This document shows, one piece after another, positions 55,729-63,104 of a stretch of 63,104 nt of DNA (positions within the stretch are counted from its first letter, which is position 1; each line of letters opens with the position of its first letter). The stretch covers positions 1 through 63,104 of the forward strand of contig DASXMR010000047.1 in assembly GCA_036495525.1 (NCBI GenBank). The letters run 5' to 3'. The DNA comes from DASXMR01 sp036495525. Its GTDB lineage: Bacteria > Actinomycetota > Actinomycetes > Streptosporangiales > Streptosporangiaceae. The notes under the pieces were generated by a model, which searched no databases, had not been told where the DNA came from, and worked only from the letters and a program-made list of their open reading frames with translations. The translations under genes and the position numbers were made by a program.

Positions 55729-58093
55729 CGGTCTCCTCCATCGGATCGGCGCTTCCGGCGGTGTGCGCGCCGTCCGTTCCAGGGTGGCCCGCCGCGCGCT
55801 GGTCTGGCTGCTCAGCCTCGACGGTACCGGCGGATTGCGGATCCGGCGGCCGCTGGGCGGATTCGGGAGCGTCGTGCCCCGGATCTGGCTGGCCATGCCT
55901 GCCGCCCTTGGCGCCGCCCTGGCGCATCGCCCTGGCGGCCGAGGCGATGGTGAAGATGCCGAGCGCGGCGACGAGGATGACCAGCGCCAGCGTGCCGAAA
56001 TGGGTCGCCCTGATGGTCATCTTGACCGGCGAGGAAGGCAGCACGTGGCCGTCAGGGGAAAGCAGCCCGATGGAGATGATCGTGGTGCCGACGGCCGAGG
56101 CGTGCACCTTCAAGCCGATCTTGACGACCGACCCTGGCGGCACGACCTTGGCGGCTGGCTCGGCGACCGCGAAGTTCTCGCTGCCCGGTACCGTCACGCC
56201 GACCCGTACCTTGACCGGGTAACTCAGCCTGCTGCGCACGGATACCGGCACCGTGCCGCGCAGCCCGCCGAGGGTCGCCTGCACCGGCGGGAAGATCGTC
56301 AACCCCTTCTGCTGATTCCTGAGGTAGGTGGTGAGCTCGTTCAGCAGCGCCTGCGCGTGCGCCTGCTGCTGTGAGCCGCCGCGCCAGGCAGCGGACTCGA
56401 CGCCGGCGACCGCCAGCCGGAGCGCCGGGTCCGGACGGACCTGGATGCTGTGCAGCAGCGCGATCCCGCCGTCGGCCTGCCGTACCTGGTGCAGCAGGCG
56501 TCGGCTCAGCTCGCCGCTGACCGGCGTCCGCAGCGCCCGGTAGCGCTGCGCTGGCACCCGCGAGCTGGCCAGCTGGCTGAGGCTGACCGGCTTCAGCCAC
56601 GGTGCCCTGGTGGTCTGCGCCAGCAAGTGCCGGGCCAGCCCCGGCGGAGGTGACCAGCGGCGCGGCGGCGCGACCACGATCGACCGCGCGCGGCCCGGCA
56701 GCTGCGCGGCGATCATCGCCGTCTCGGCCAGGAATCGCTGCTGAACGGCGAACGACGCGGCCCGCCCTGCGGTCGCGCTAGCGGAGCCCAGCACGGTGGT
56801 GATCGTGTGGTCGGACAGCAGCACCCGCATGTCGCCGTTGACCCCGTCGGGGGTGCTCGTCACGGCATTGTCCGGCGCGAATGTCTGGTCGGGGGACAGC
56901 CTCGGCTGCATGGTGCTGCTGTCCAGGATGACGGTCCTGATCTTGTCGGCGGCGAGGTTCTCCAGCACGGCGTGATTCGCGATCCCGTCCGGTGGCCAGG
57001 CCATGACCTGCGGCGCGGCAGCTGTCGTGCTGGACGTGCTGGCAGGCGCACCGCTGGCCACCGGACTGAAGCTGCGGTCGAGAATGCTGCCGGCGACCTG
57101 CCGGCCCTCGGCGAACGCGTCGGCCAGGTCGGCGTTCAGGCTCTGCCGGGTCAGCGCCGCGACGTCCACATCCGCGTACGGGGTGATGAGCACCGGCCGG
57201 CCGGCGGCAGCCCGGTGCAGCGAGGCGAGCCAGGCGGCAGCCGCCTTGCTAGCCGGCAGGGGCTTGTGCGTGCCGCACCTCGCGTCGGACCCGACTGGGT
57301 ACCCCTTCGTCATCGTCTTCGCGGCAGAAAGCAAGGCAGGATCGATCGCCCAGGTCAGGTGCGTGCTAGCGGCTTCGGCCCGGCCGGCCGCCAGCAGCGA
57401 GCCGAGCCGCCCGCTGCTGGACAGGCTGCCGGCCAGGCCGTTATTCAGCAGGCCTGGGCAGGCCCCCTGGTCTGGCTGGTTGATCAGCGGCAGGACCCAG
57501 GCGATCTGCTGCCTGGCTGGCTGTGGCTGACCGTGCTTGCGCGGCGGCCAGTAGGGCAGGAAGGTGCGGCTGATCCCGCCAGGCAATGGGCCGTTGCTGG
57601 CGCTGTCCGCCTCGGCGGCGAGCGGGTATACGCCGAATGCCGTCATCCCGGCCCGGCTGACCCGCAGCGGCGCTGACCACCGCACGGACTGCCCGGCCTG
57701 GACGGTGATCGGCTGCCTGGTGGTGGCGCCGGGCACGTACGAGTCCGCTTCTGATCCCTTGCCGGCCGCGTAGTTCTGCAGGTCATCCCTGGTGGTGAAC
57801 GATACAGACGAGGACCGCAGCCGGATCCGCACGCCCGTCAGGGCGGCGTGCGAATTGTTGGTGATGGTGCCCTTCACGTGCACGATCTGGCCGGCGGTCG
57901 CGAACGCGGGCGTCACCGACGTGATCGAGACCGAGACCGGCGGCTGCGCCTGGCCGCTGCCCGGCTGCGCGGCCGCGCTGGTGGCAGGACCAGCCAGGCT
58001 CAGCGCGGTCACCGCGATCGCGCCAGCCCCCAGCAGCCGCAGCCACGGGAACTGGCCGGATGGCCTGAGTCTGGCTGCGCGCGAGCGGGACAT
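55688..58093 (-). CDS. DUF6049 exported/membrane protein
   Basis: 801 residues. A signal peptide with Arg-rich start ends near AATSAAAQ (about 45). Extracellular part of about 660 residues with beta-sandwich-like ends (VSITSVTPAFATAGQIVHVK, PVSVRSRLSYPVKVRVGVTV). A membrane helix near 695-720 (FGTLALVILVAALGIFTIAS) and a cytoplasmic acidic tail follow. It lies between pcnB and murJ as in mycobacteria (Rv3909 position). Probably involved in envelope assembly; exact role unknown. Confidence 0.85.
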   Translation of the reverse strand: MSRSRAARLRPSGQFPWLRLLGAGAIAVTALSLAGPATSAAAQPGSGQAQPPVSVSITSVTPAFATAGQIVHVKGTITNNSHAALTGVRIRLRSSSVSFTTRDDLQNYAAGKGSEADSYVPGATTRQPITVQAGQSVRWSAPLRVSRAGMTAFGVYPLAAEADSASNGPLPGGISRTFLPYWPPRKHGQPQPARQQIAWVLPLINQPDQGACPGLLNNGLAGSLSSSGRLGSLLAAGRAEAASTHLTWAIDPALLSAAKTMTKGYPVGSDARCGTHKPLPASKAAAAWLASLHRAAAGRPVLITPYADVDVAALTRQSLNADLADAFAEGRQVAGSILDRSFSPVASGAPASTSSTTAAAPQVMAWPPDGIANHAVLENLAADKIRTVILDSSTMQPRLSPDQTFAPDNAVTSTPDGVNGDMRVLLSDHTITTVLGSASATAGRAASFAVQQRFLAETAMIAAQLPGRARSIVVAPPRRWSPPPGLARHLLAQTTRAPWLKPVSLSQLASSRVPAQRYRALRTPVSGELSRRLLHQVRQADGGIALLHSIQVRPDPALRLAVAGVESAAWRGGSQQQAHAQALLNELTTYLRNQQKGLTIFPPVQATLGGLRGTVPVSVRSRLSYPVKVRVGVTVPGSENFAVAEPAAKVVPPGSVVKIGLKVHASAVGTTIISIGLLSPDGHVLPSSPVKMTIRATHFGTLALVILVAALGIFTIASAARAMRQGGAKGGRHGQPDPGHDAPESAQRPPDPQSAGTVEAEQPDQRAAGHPGTDGAHTAGSADPMEETDELARAPGWADQG

Positions 58094-58206
58094 GGCCGAA
58101 ATGCTATTGCCGCTGCAGCTGTGCGGTCGTCACCATGTCCTTCATCGGATCCTTCCCGGCATCCCCGGTTTCCCAAGCTTACGCGTACGTTCTACCCTCG
58201 TTGCCC

Positions 58207-59709
58207 GTGTCAGACTTCGAGCCGCTCAGCCCAGTTCAGCGCCGCGCTGCCGCCACGGCGCTGGCTAACGCGTGGCCGGTGGCTGGCGAAATCGGCGCGC
58301 TGTTCGCGGCACACGGTCATGATCTTTCCCTGGTCGGCGGCGCGGTCAGGGACGCACTGCTCGGCCGCCGCGGCGGCGATCTCGACCTGACTACTGACGC
58401 GCCGCCCGAGCGGGTGCTGGAGATCACCAAGAACTGGGCGGAAGCGACCTGGACGGCCGGCATCGCCTTCGGCACCGTCGGCCTGCGGCGCGGGCGCACC
58501 GTGCTGGAGATCACCACTTACCGCAGCGAACGCTACCCGCCGCAGTCACGCCGTCCGGAGGTCAGCTACGGCACGTCGCTGGAGGAGGACCTGCTGCGGC
58601 GTGACTTCACGGTCAACGCGATGGCTGCCAGGCTGCCGGCGTTCGAGCTGGTCGACCCCTTCGGCGGCGTCGCCGACCTGCGGGCCAAGCTGCTGCGGAC
58701 CCCGGGCTCGCCGCATGACTCCATGTCCGACGACCCGCTGCGGATGCTGCGGGCGGCCAGGTTCGTCGCGCAGCTCGGGTTCTCGCCAGTGCCCGAGCTG
58801 CGTACCGCCATGACCGAGCTGGCCGGCCGGCTGGCCATCATCTCTGCCGAGCGGATCAGCGCCGAGCTGGCCAAGCTGATGCTCGGCACCACCAGTCGCG
58901 GGCCATCACGAGGCATCGCGCTGCTGGTCGAGACCGGGGTGGCCGAGCACTTCCTGCCCGAGGTGCCCAGGCTCAGGCTCGAGGCAGACGAGCACCATCG
59001 GCACAAGGACGTCTATCAGCACTCGCTCACCGTGCTGGACCAGGCGATCGCGCTGGAGACCCGGTACCAGCTCGAGCCCGACCTGGTGCTGCGGCTGGCG
59101 GCACTGCTGCACGACATCGGCAAGCCGAAGACCAGGTCGCTGCTGCCCGGCGGCCGGGTCGCCTTCCATCACCACGAGGTCGTCGGCGCCAAGCTGGCCA
59201 AGACCCGGCTCACCGCGCTGCGCTTCAGCAAGGAAGTCGTCACCGACGTGTCCCGGCTGGTCGAGCTGCACCTGCGGTTCCACGGCTATGGCACCGGCGA
59301 GTGGACCGACTCAGCGGTGCGCCGCTACGTGACCGACGCTGGCCCGCTGCTGACCAGGCTGCACGCGCTGACCAGGGCCGACTGCACGACGCGCAACCAG
59401 GCCAAGGCAAGGCGGCTGGCGCAGTCCTACGACGACCTGGAACGGCGGATCAGCGAGCTGGCCGAGCGCGAAGAGCTGGCGCGGATCCGGCCCGACCTCG
59501 ACGGCAACGAGATCATGCGGCTGCTCGGCATCAAGCCGGGGCCGCTGGTCGGGCGGGCCTACGCTTACTTGCTCGAGCTGCGGATGGAGCACGGCGAGCT
59601 AGGCCGCGAGCGGGCCGCTCAGGAACTGCTGCGGTGGGCCGAGGGCGAGGGACTCGCCGCGCCAGGCAGCGTGCCGCTTGATCCGGGCAGCGGGCCGGCG
59701 CCGGGCTGA
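58207..59709 (+). CDS. pcnB: CCA tRNA nucleotidyltransferase (poly(A) polymerase family)
   Basis: 500 residues. Catalytic head LVGGAVRDALLGR (from 42) with the acidic pair DLDLTT, RRDFTVNAMA, then tRNA-binding helices; a C-terminal HD domain has LLHDIGKP at 300-307. It adds or repairs the CCA end of tRNAs, needed because the tRNA-Ile here does not encode it. GTG at 58207; no clear ribosome site, so perhaps leaderless. The 3' end overlaps the convergent MFS gene by 91 bp. Confidence 0.92.
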   Translation: MSDFEPLSPVQRRAAATALANAWPVAGEIGALFAAHGHDLSLVGGAVRDALLGRRGGDLDLTTDAPPERVLEITKNWAEATWTAGIAFGTVGLRRGRTVLEITTYRSERYPPQSRRPEVSYGTSLEEDLLRRDFTVNAMAARLPAFELVDPFGGVADLRAKLLRTPGSPHDSMSDDPLRMLRAARFVAQLGFSPVPELRTAMTELAGRLAIISAERISAELAKLMLGTTSRGPSRGIALLVETGVAEHFLPEVPRLRLEADEHHRHKDVYQHSLTVLDQAIALETRYQLEPDLVLRLAALLHDIGKPKTRSLLPGGRVAFHHHEVVGAKLAKTRLTALRFSKEVVTDVSRLVELHLRFHGYGTGEWTDSAVRRYVTDAGPLLTRLHALTRADCTTRNQAKARRLAQSYDDLERRISELAEREELARIRPDLDGNEIMRLLGIKPGPLVGRAYAYLLELRMEHGELGRERAAQELLRWAEGEGLAAPGSVPLDPGSGPAPG

Positions 59710-61079
59710 CCGGCGCCAGCGCGGCGCGGCCTGGCCGCGGCCCAGTAGCCGATCGCGACGACCAGGTAGCCAGCGCCGACCAGGCCGATGATCCACGAGG
59801 ACCTGCCGTCGCGCGGCATGAACAGCGCGCTGAGCCCGGCACCGGCCACGAACGTCGCGTTGGACATCATGTCGTAGAAGGCGAAGACCCGGCCGCGGTA
59901 GGCGTCCTCCACCTCCTCCTGCAGGATCGTGGTGGCGCAGATCGCGATGCTCTGGCCGGCCACGTTCAGGCAGAACGCGATGACGGCGAACATCGCCTGG
60001 CTGAAGGTCTCGCCAAACGGTCCTGCCACCAGGCCGCCCACCGCCAGCATGATCGTGATCCAGGCAGGCTTGGCCAGCCGCCTGGTGGCCGGCGGGGTGA
60101 CAAACGCGGCGCAGGCATAGCCGATCGCCGCCGGCGCCACGACCAGCGAGACGAAGTGCGCCAGCGCGGTGTTGGCGTTGCCGGGATAGAAGTAGTTGCG
60201 GTACAGCAGGATCGAGGCGAGGAACAAGATCCCGTAAAGCAGCTTGTTGCCACCGGTTGCGCCAAGGGCGGCGGCCGGGCCGCGGCGGCTCAGCACGTAC
60301 CGGGCACCAGCCACGAGCCCGGCCGCTACCTTTGCCAGCTCGCTCAGCAGTCGCCCGGCCAGCTGCTCGCCAGGCTCGTGCACCGGGCCGAGCAGGTCGC
60401 GGGCCATGGCCGTCGCGGCGAGCCCGGCCAGCAGGTAGCAGCAGCCGGCCGCCAGCAGGGTGACCGCTGAGCCGAACTGGTCAGCGCCGGTGAATACCCG
60501 CACGCCGAGCGCGACCAGGCCGCCGACCGAGGAGCAGATCCCGCCCGCGGTCGGCGAGACCGAGTTCGCCATCACCAGCTTGTCCTCGGGCACCACGTGC
60601 GGTAGCGCGGCCGACAGCGAGGACAGGAAGAACCGGTTGACCCCCAGCACCAGCAGCGCCCCCAGGTACAGCGGGAAGCCGAGCGTGCCCGAGGCGACCA
60701 GCAGGGCGGTCAGCAGCACGAACAATGACCTGATGCCCGCGCAGTAGACCAGAATCTGGCGCCGTGACCAGCGGTCGATGAACACCCCGGCAAACGGCCC
60801 GATCAGCGAGTACGGCAGGTAGAGCACGGCGAAGGCGGCCGCGCCCGAGGCCGGATTGGGGTAGGTGGTGGCGTTGAAGAAGACGTAGGTGCCGAGGCCG
60901 GCGGTGAAGACGCCGTCGCCGGTCTGCGAGATCAGCCTGGTGGCGAACAGCCGCCGGAAGTCACGCTCGGCCAGCACGACGGACAGGTCGCCGAAGAACG
61001 ACGACCCCCGCCCGCCTGGAGCGGGCGCTTCGGGCGAGGCGGCCGGCTCAGGGCCGCGGCCGGCCGGGCGGCGAGACAC
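59619..61079 (-). CDS. MFS transporter
   Basis: 486 residues with about 12 membrane helices and the MFS loop motif FAGVFIDRWSRRQIL after helix 2. N- and C-termini are Pro/Ser/Ala-rich. It resembles the drug-efflux-like MFS proteins (MFS_3 type). GTG at 61079. The substrate is unknown. Overlaps pcnB tail-to-tail by 91 bp. Confidence 0.87.
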   Translation of the reverse strand: MSRRPAGRGPEPAASPEAPAPGGRGSSFFGDLSVVLAERDFRRLFATRLISQTGDGVFTAGLGTYVFFNATTYPNPASGAAAFAVLYLPYSLIGPFAGVFIDRWSRRQILVYCAGIRSLFVLLTALLVASGTLGFPLYLGALLVLGVNRFFLSSLSAALPHVVPEDKLVMANSVSPTAGGICSSVGGLVALGVRVFTGADQFGSAVTLLAAGCCYLLAGLAATAMARDLLGPVHEPGEQLAGRLLSELAKVAAGLVAGARYVLSRRGPAAALGATGGNKLLYGILFLASILLYRNYFYPGNANTALAHFVSLVVAPAAIGYACAAFVTPPATRRLAKPAWITIMLAVGGLVAGPFGETFSQAMFAVIAFCLNVAGQSIAICATTILQEEVEDAYRGRVFAFYDMMSNATFVAGAGLSALFMPRDGRSSWIIGLVGAGYLVVAIGYWAAARPRRAGAGQPGAGPLPGSSGTLPGAASPSPSAHRSSS

Positions 61080-61105
61080 ACGAATCAGCCTAAGGCCCTT
61101 TATTC

Positions 61106-61254
61106 GGGGGGACGACCCCCCGAGCCCCCCGCATGCCGTCCGCTCGGGCCAGCCTCCGGCCGGCCGTCGCGTCCGTCACTGGCGGGGGAGACCCCCGCCG
61201 GCCCCCCTCTGCCGTCCGCTCGGGCCAGCCTCCGGCCGGCCGTCGCGTCCGTCA
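61106..61254. repeat. Two direct repeats of 45 bp, each preceded by a hairpin
   Basis: Identical 45-bp copies at 61134-61178 and 61210-61254, period 76 bp. Each is preceded by a G-run/C-run hairpin: 61105-61122 (CGGGGGG-ACGA-CCCCCCG) and 61181-61199 (GGCGGGGG-AGA-CCCCCGCC). The unit lies between the ino1 end and the MFS start. It might be a dispersed intergenic repeat of this genome. Confidence 0.75.
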
Positions 61255-61270
61255 TCTGCCTGAAGCAGGA

Positions 61271-61297
61271 CTGGCGGCACCTTGTGGGTGCCGCCAG
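61271..61297 (-). terminator. Terminator hairpin after ino1
   Basis: CTGGCGGCACC (61271-61281) pairs with GGTGCCGCCAG (61287-61297) over 11 bp with a 5-base loop, 33 bp after the ino1 stop. No T run, which is common in this GC range. Confidence 0.75.
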
Positions 61298-61329
61298 CCG
61301 GGCTCGTTCTTGCTGGTGCTGTTTGGTTC

Positions 61330-62415
61330 TCAGCGGTCCAGTTCGCCGCTGATGAACTTGTTGACGGCGTCGCGCGCCTCGTCGTCGCTGTACTGCACGG
61401 GCGGCGACTTCATGAAGTACGACGCCGCGGACAGGATCGGGCCGCCGATGCCGCGGTCCTTGGCGATCTTGGCGGCGCGCACCGCGTCGATGATCACGCC
61501 GGCCGAGTTCGGCGAGTCCCAGACTTCCAGCTTGTACTCGAGGCTCAGCGGCACGTCGCCGAAGGCGCGGCCCTCCAGCCGCACGTACGCCCACTTGCGG
61601 TCGTCCAGCCATGGCACGTGGTCGGACGGGCCGATGTGCACCGCGGCCCTCTCCATCTCGTGCGGCACCTGGGAGGTGACCGCCTGGGTCTTGGAGATCT
61701 TCTTGGACATCAGGCGCTTGCGCTCCAGCATGTTCATGAAGTCCATGTTGCCGCCGAAGTTGAGCTGGTACGTGCGCAGCAGCTCGACGCCGCGGTCCTC
61801 GAACAGCTTGGCCATGACCCGGTGGGTGATGGTGGCGCCGACCTGGGACTTGATGTCGTCGCCGATGATCGGCACGCCGGCGTCCTTGAACTTCTTCGCC
61901 CACACCGGGTAGGAGGCGATGAACACCGGCAGCGCGTTGACGAAGCCGACCTTGGCGTCGATCGCGCACTGCGCGTAGAAGCGGTCCGCGTCCTCCGAGC
62001 CGACCGGCAGGTACGAGACGAGCACGTCGACCTGGGCCTCGCGCAGCGCCGCGACCACGTCCACGGCCGGGTCGTCGGACTCGGTGATGATCTCGCGGTA
62101 GTACTCGCCGAGGCCGTCGTGCGTGTGACCGCGCTGGACGATCACGCCGGTCGGCGGGACGTCGGCGAACTTGATCGTGTTGTTTTCGCTAGCGAAGATC
62201 GCTTCGCTGAGGTCCAGGCCAACCTTCTTGGCGTCGACGTCGAAGGCGGCGACCACCTCGACGTCCGACACGTGGTAGTCGCCAAACCGCACGTGCATGA
62301 GGCCAGGGACGCGCGCATCGTCGGCGACGTCCTTGTAATACTCGAGGCCCTGGACGAGCGAGCTCGCGCAGTTGCCCACCCCCACGATGGCCACGCGCAC
62401 TTTTTTGGCACCCAT
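61330..62415 (-). CDS. ino1: Myo-inositol-1-phosphate synthase
   Basis: 361 residues. The Rossmann start VRVAIVGVGNCASSLVQGLE, NALPVFIASYP, GDDIKSQVGATITHRV and TYQLNFGGNMDFMNML are typical of actinobacterial Ino1. It converts glucose-6-phosphate to inositol-1-phosphate, the precursor of mycothiol and phosphatidylinositol. ATG at 62415 overlaps the padR stop by 1 bp, so the regulator and enzyme are translated together. The following hairpin at 61271 ends the unit. Confidence 0.95.
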   Translation of the reverse strand: MGAKKVRVAIVGVGNCASSLVQGLEYYKDVADDARVPGLMHVRFGDYHVSDVEVVAAFDVDAKKVGLDLSEAIFASENNTIKFADVPPTGVIVQRGHTHDGLGEYYREIITESDDPAVDVVAALREAQVDVLVSYLPVGSEDADRFYAQCAIDAKVGFVNALPVFIASYPVWAKKFKDAGVPIIGDDIKSQVGATITHRVMAKLFEDRGVELLRTYQLNFGGNMDFMNMLERKRLMSKKISKTQAVTSQVPHEMERAAVHIGPSDHVPWLDDRKWAYVRLEGRAFGDVPLSLEYKLEVWDSPNSAGVIIDAVRAAKIAKDRGIGGPILSAASYFMKSPPVQYSDDEARDAVNKFISGELDR

Positions 62416-63065
62416 CAGGATGACTCCTTCTCGCTTCCGCGATCTATTCCGGGATTTATGACGGTCGGCTCCGGCGGCGGGTAGGGTCCGCCCGCGGCGC
62501 CACTTGCTTCTGAGCGCCGCTCCTCGGCGATCAGCTCATTCAGCCAGCGGACATCGCGCTCCACGGCTTCAAGCCCGTGTCGCTGCAGTTCGAGCGTGTA
62601 GCTGTCCACGCGTTCGCGCGTGCGCGCGAGTGCCGCGCGCAGTCCTTCCAGCCGGTCTTCGAGCCGGCTCCGCCTGCCCTCGAGGATCCGCAGGCGGATG
62701 TCTGCCCGGGTCTGGCCGAAGAACGCGAAGTGGACGCCGAACTCGTCGTCCTCCCAGGCGCCGGAGCCAGGGTTGGTGAGCAGGTCCTGGAACCGCTCCT
62801 TCCCCTCGGCCGTCAGCCGGTACACGATCTTCGACCTGCCGGGCGCCCTGGTCGGCCGTTGGCTGCCGGGCTCGTCACCTTCTTTGGTGATCAGGCCCTC
62901 GGCGTACAGCTTGGTCAGGCAGGGGTACAGGGTGCCGTAGGAGAGCGCGCGGAACGTGCCGAGCAGCATGTTGAGCTGCTTGCTGAGCTCGTAGCCGTGC
63001 ATGGGCGTTCTGTGCAGTAGCCCAAGGACGGCGAACTCAAGGACGGCACTCCGGTTCCGGCCCAC
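62415..63065 (-). CDS. PadR-family regulator upstream of ino1
   Basis: 216 residues. The N-terminal winged helix is typical PadR: VLEFAVLGLLHRTPMHGYEL, LSYGTLYPCLTKLYAEGLI and YRLTAEGKERF. The C-terminal half is a long helical dimerisation region. GTG at 63065 behind GGGGGGATG. It overlaps ino1 by 1 bp; the padR-ino1 pair is widespread in actinobacteria, so it probably controls inositol synthesis. Ligand unknown. Confidence 0.92.
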   Translation of the reverse strand: MGRNRSAVLEFAVLGLLHRTPMHGYELSKQLNMLLGTFRALSYGTLYPCLTKLYAEGLITKEGDEPGSQRPTRAPGRSKIVYRLTAEGKERFQDLLTNPGSGAWEDDEFGVHFAFFGQTRADIRLRILEGRRSRLEDRLEGLRAALARTRERVDSYTLELQRHGLEAVERDVRWLNELIAEERRSEASGAAGGPYPPPEPTVINPGIDRGSEKESS

Positions 63066-63104
63066 GGCATCCCCCCGGTGGGTAGGGTTTGTGTGTATCT
63101 AGAC

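Overview
This window is the replication-origin region of a high-GC actinobacterial chromosome. The gene order rpmH-rnpA-yidD-yidC-jag-rsmG-parA-parB on one side of dnaA, and dnaN-recF-dciA-gyrB-gyrA-DUF3566-tRNA-Ile on the other, is diagnostic. GTG and TTG starts are frequent. The presence of a DLW-39 protein, SigM with its anti-sigma factor, a MurJ with a neighbouring pseudokinase, and an actinobacterial-type inositol-1-phosphate synthase all fit Actinomycetota, probably a filamentous or soil lineage. The genus cannot be read from the sequence alone.

Layout. 0-4 kb: a GntR regulator, a catalytically dead HAD protein, DLW-39 and an ABC-F ATPase. 4-21.6 kb: an aerobic carbon monoxide dehydrogenase locus. 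It has two complete sets of structural genes, each encoding a form I (Mo-Cu) CoxL. Set 1 (coxM1-S1-L1-D1-E1) lies on the minus strand. A LysR gene stands between the sets. Set 2 (a 99-aa protein, coxM2-S2-L2, a CoxF-YHS fusion, coxG and five small single-pass membrane proteins) lies on the plus strand. It converges on a minus-strand operon holding a second coxD/coxE pair and three small genes. 21.7-27.5 kb: mixed accessory genes (LOG protein, PP2C-like phosphatase, orphan DNA methyltransferase, a 43-aa membrane protein, VOC protein, pentapeptide-DinB fusion, two GNATs). 27.8-39 kb: tRNA-Ile, DUF3566, gyrA, gyrB, dciA, recF, dnaN, the origin and dnaA, all on the minus strand. 39.5-45.3 kb: rpmH to parB on the plus strand, with a parS site just after parB. 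45.3-63 kb: threonine aldolase, a GNAT remnant and an intact GNAT, trxA/trxB, anti-sigma/SigM, pseudokinase, MurJ, DUF6049, CCA-adding enzyme, an MFS transporter, ino1 and a PadR regulator.

How the genes work together. The CODH enzymes would oxidise trace CO and feed electrons to quinone. CoxD and CoxE mature the Mo-Cu centre, CoxF handles the cofactor, and CoxG links the enzyme to the quinone pool at the membrane. The five tandem small membrane proteins that follow coxG are the least explained part of the locus and the strongest candidate for an undescribed component. The rest of the window is conserved replication, segregation, envelope and redox housekeeping, with several small oddities: a pseudo-HAD, a pseudokinase, rsmG without an ordinary start at its expected position, and direct repeats after ino1.
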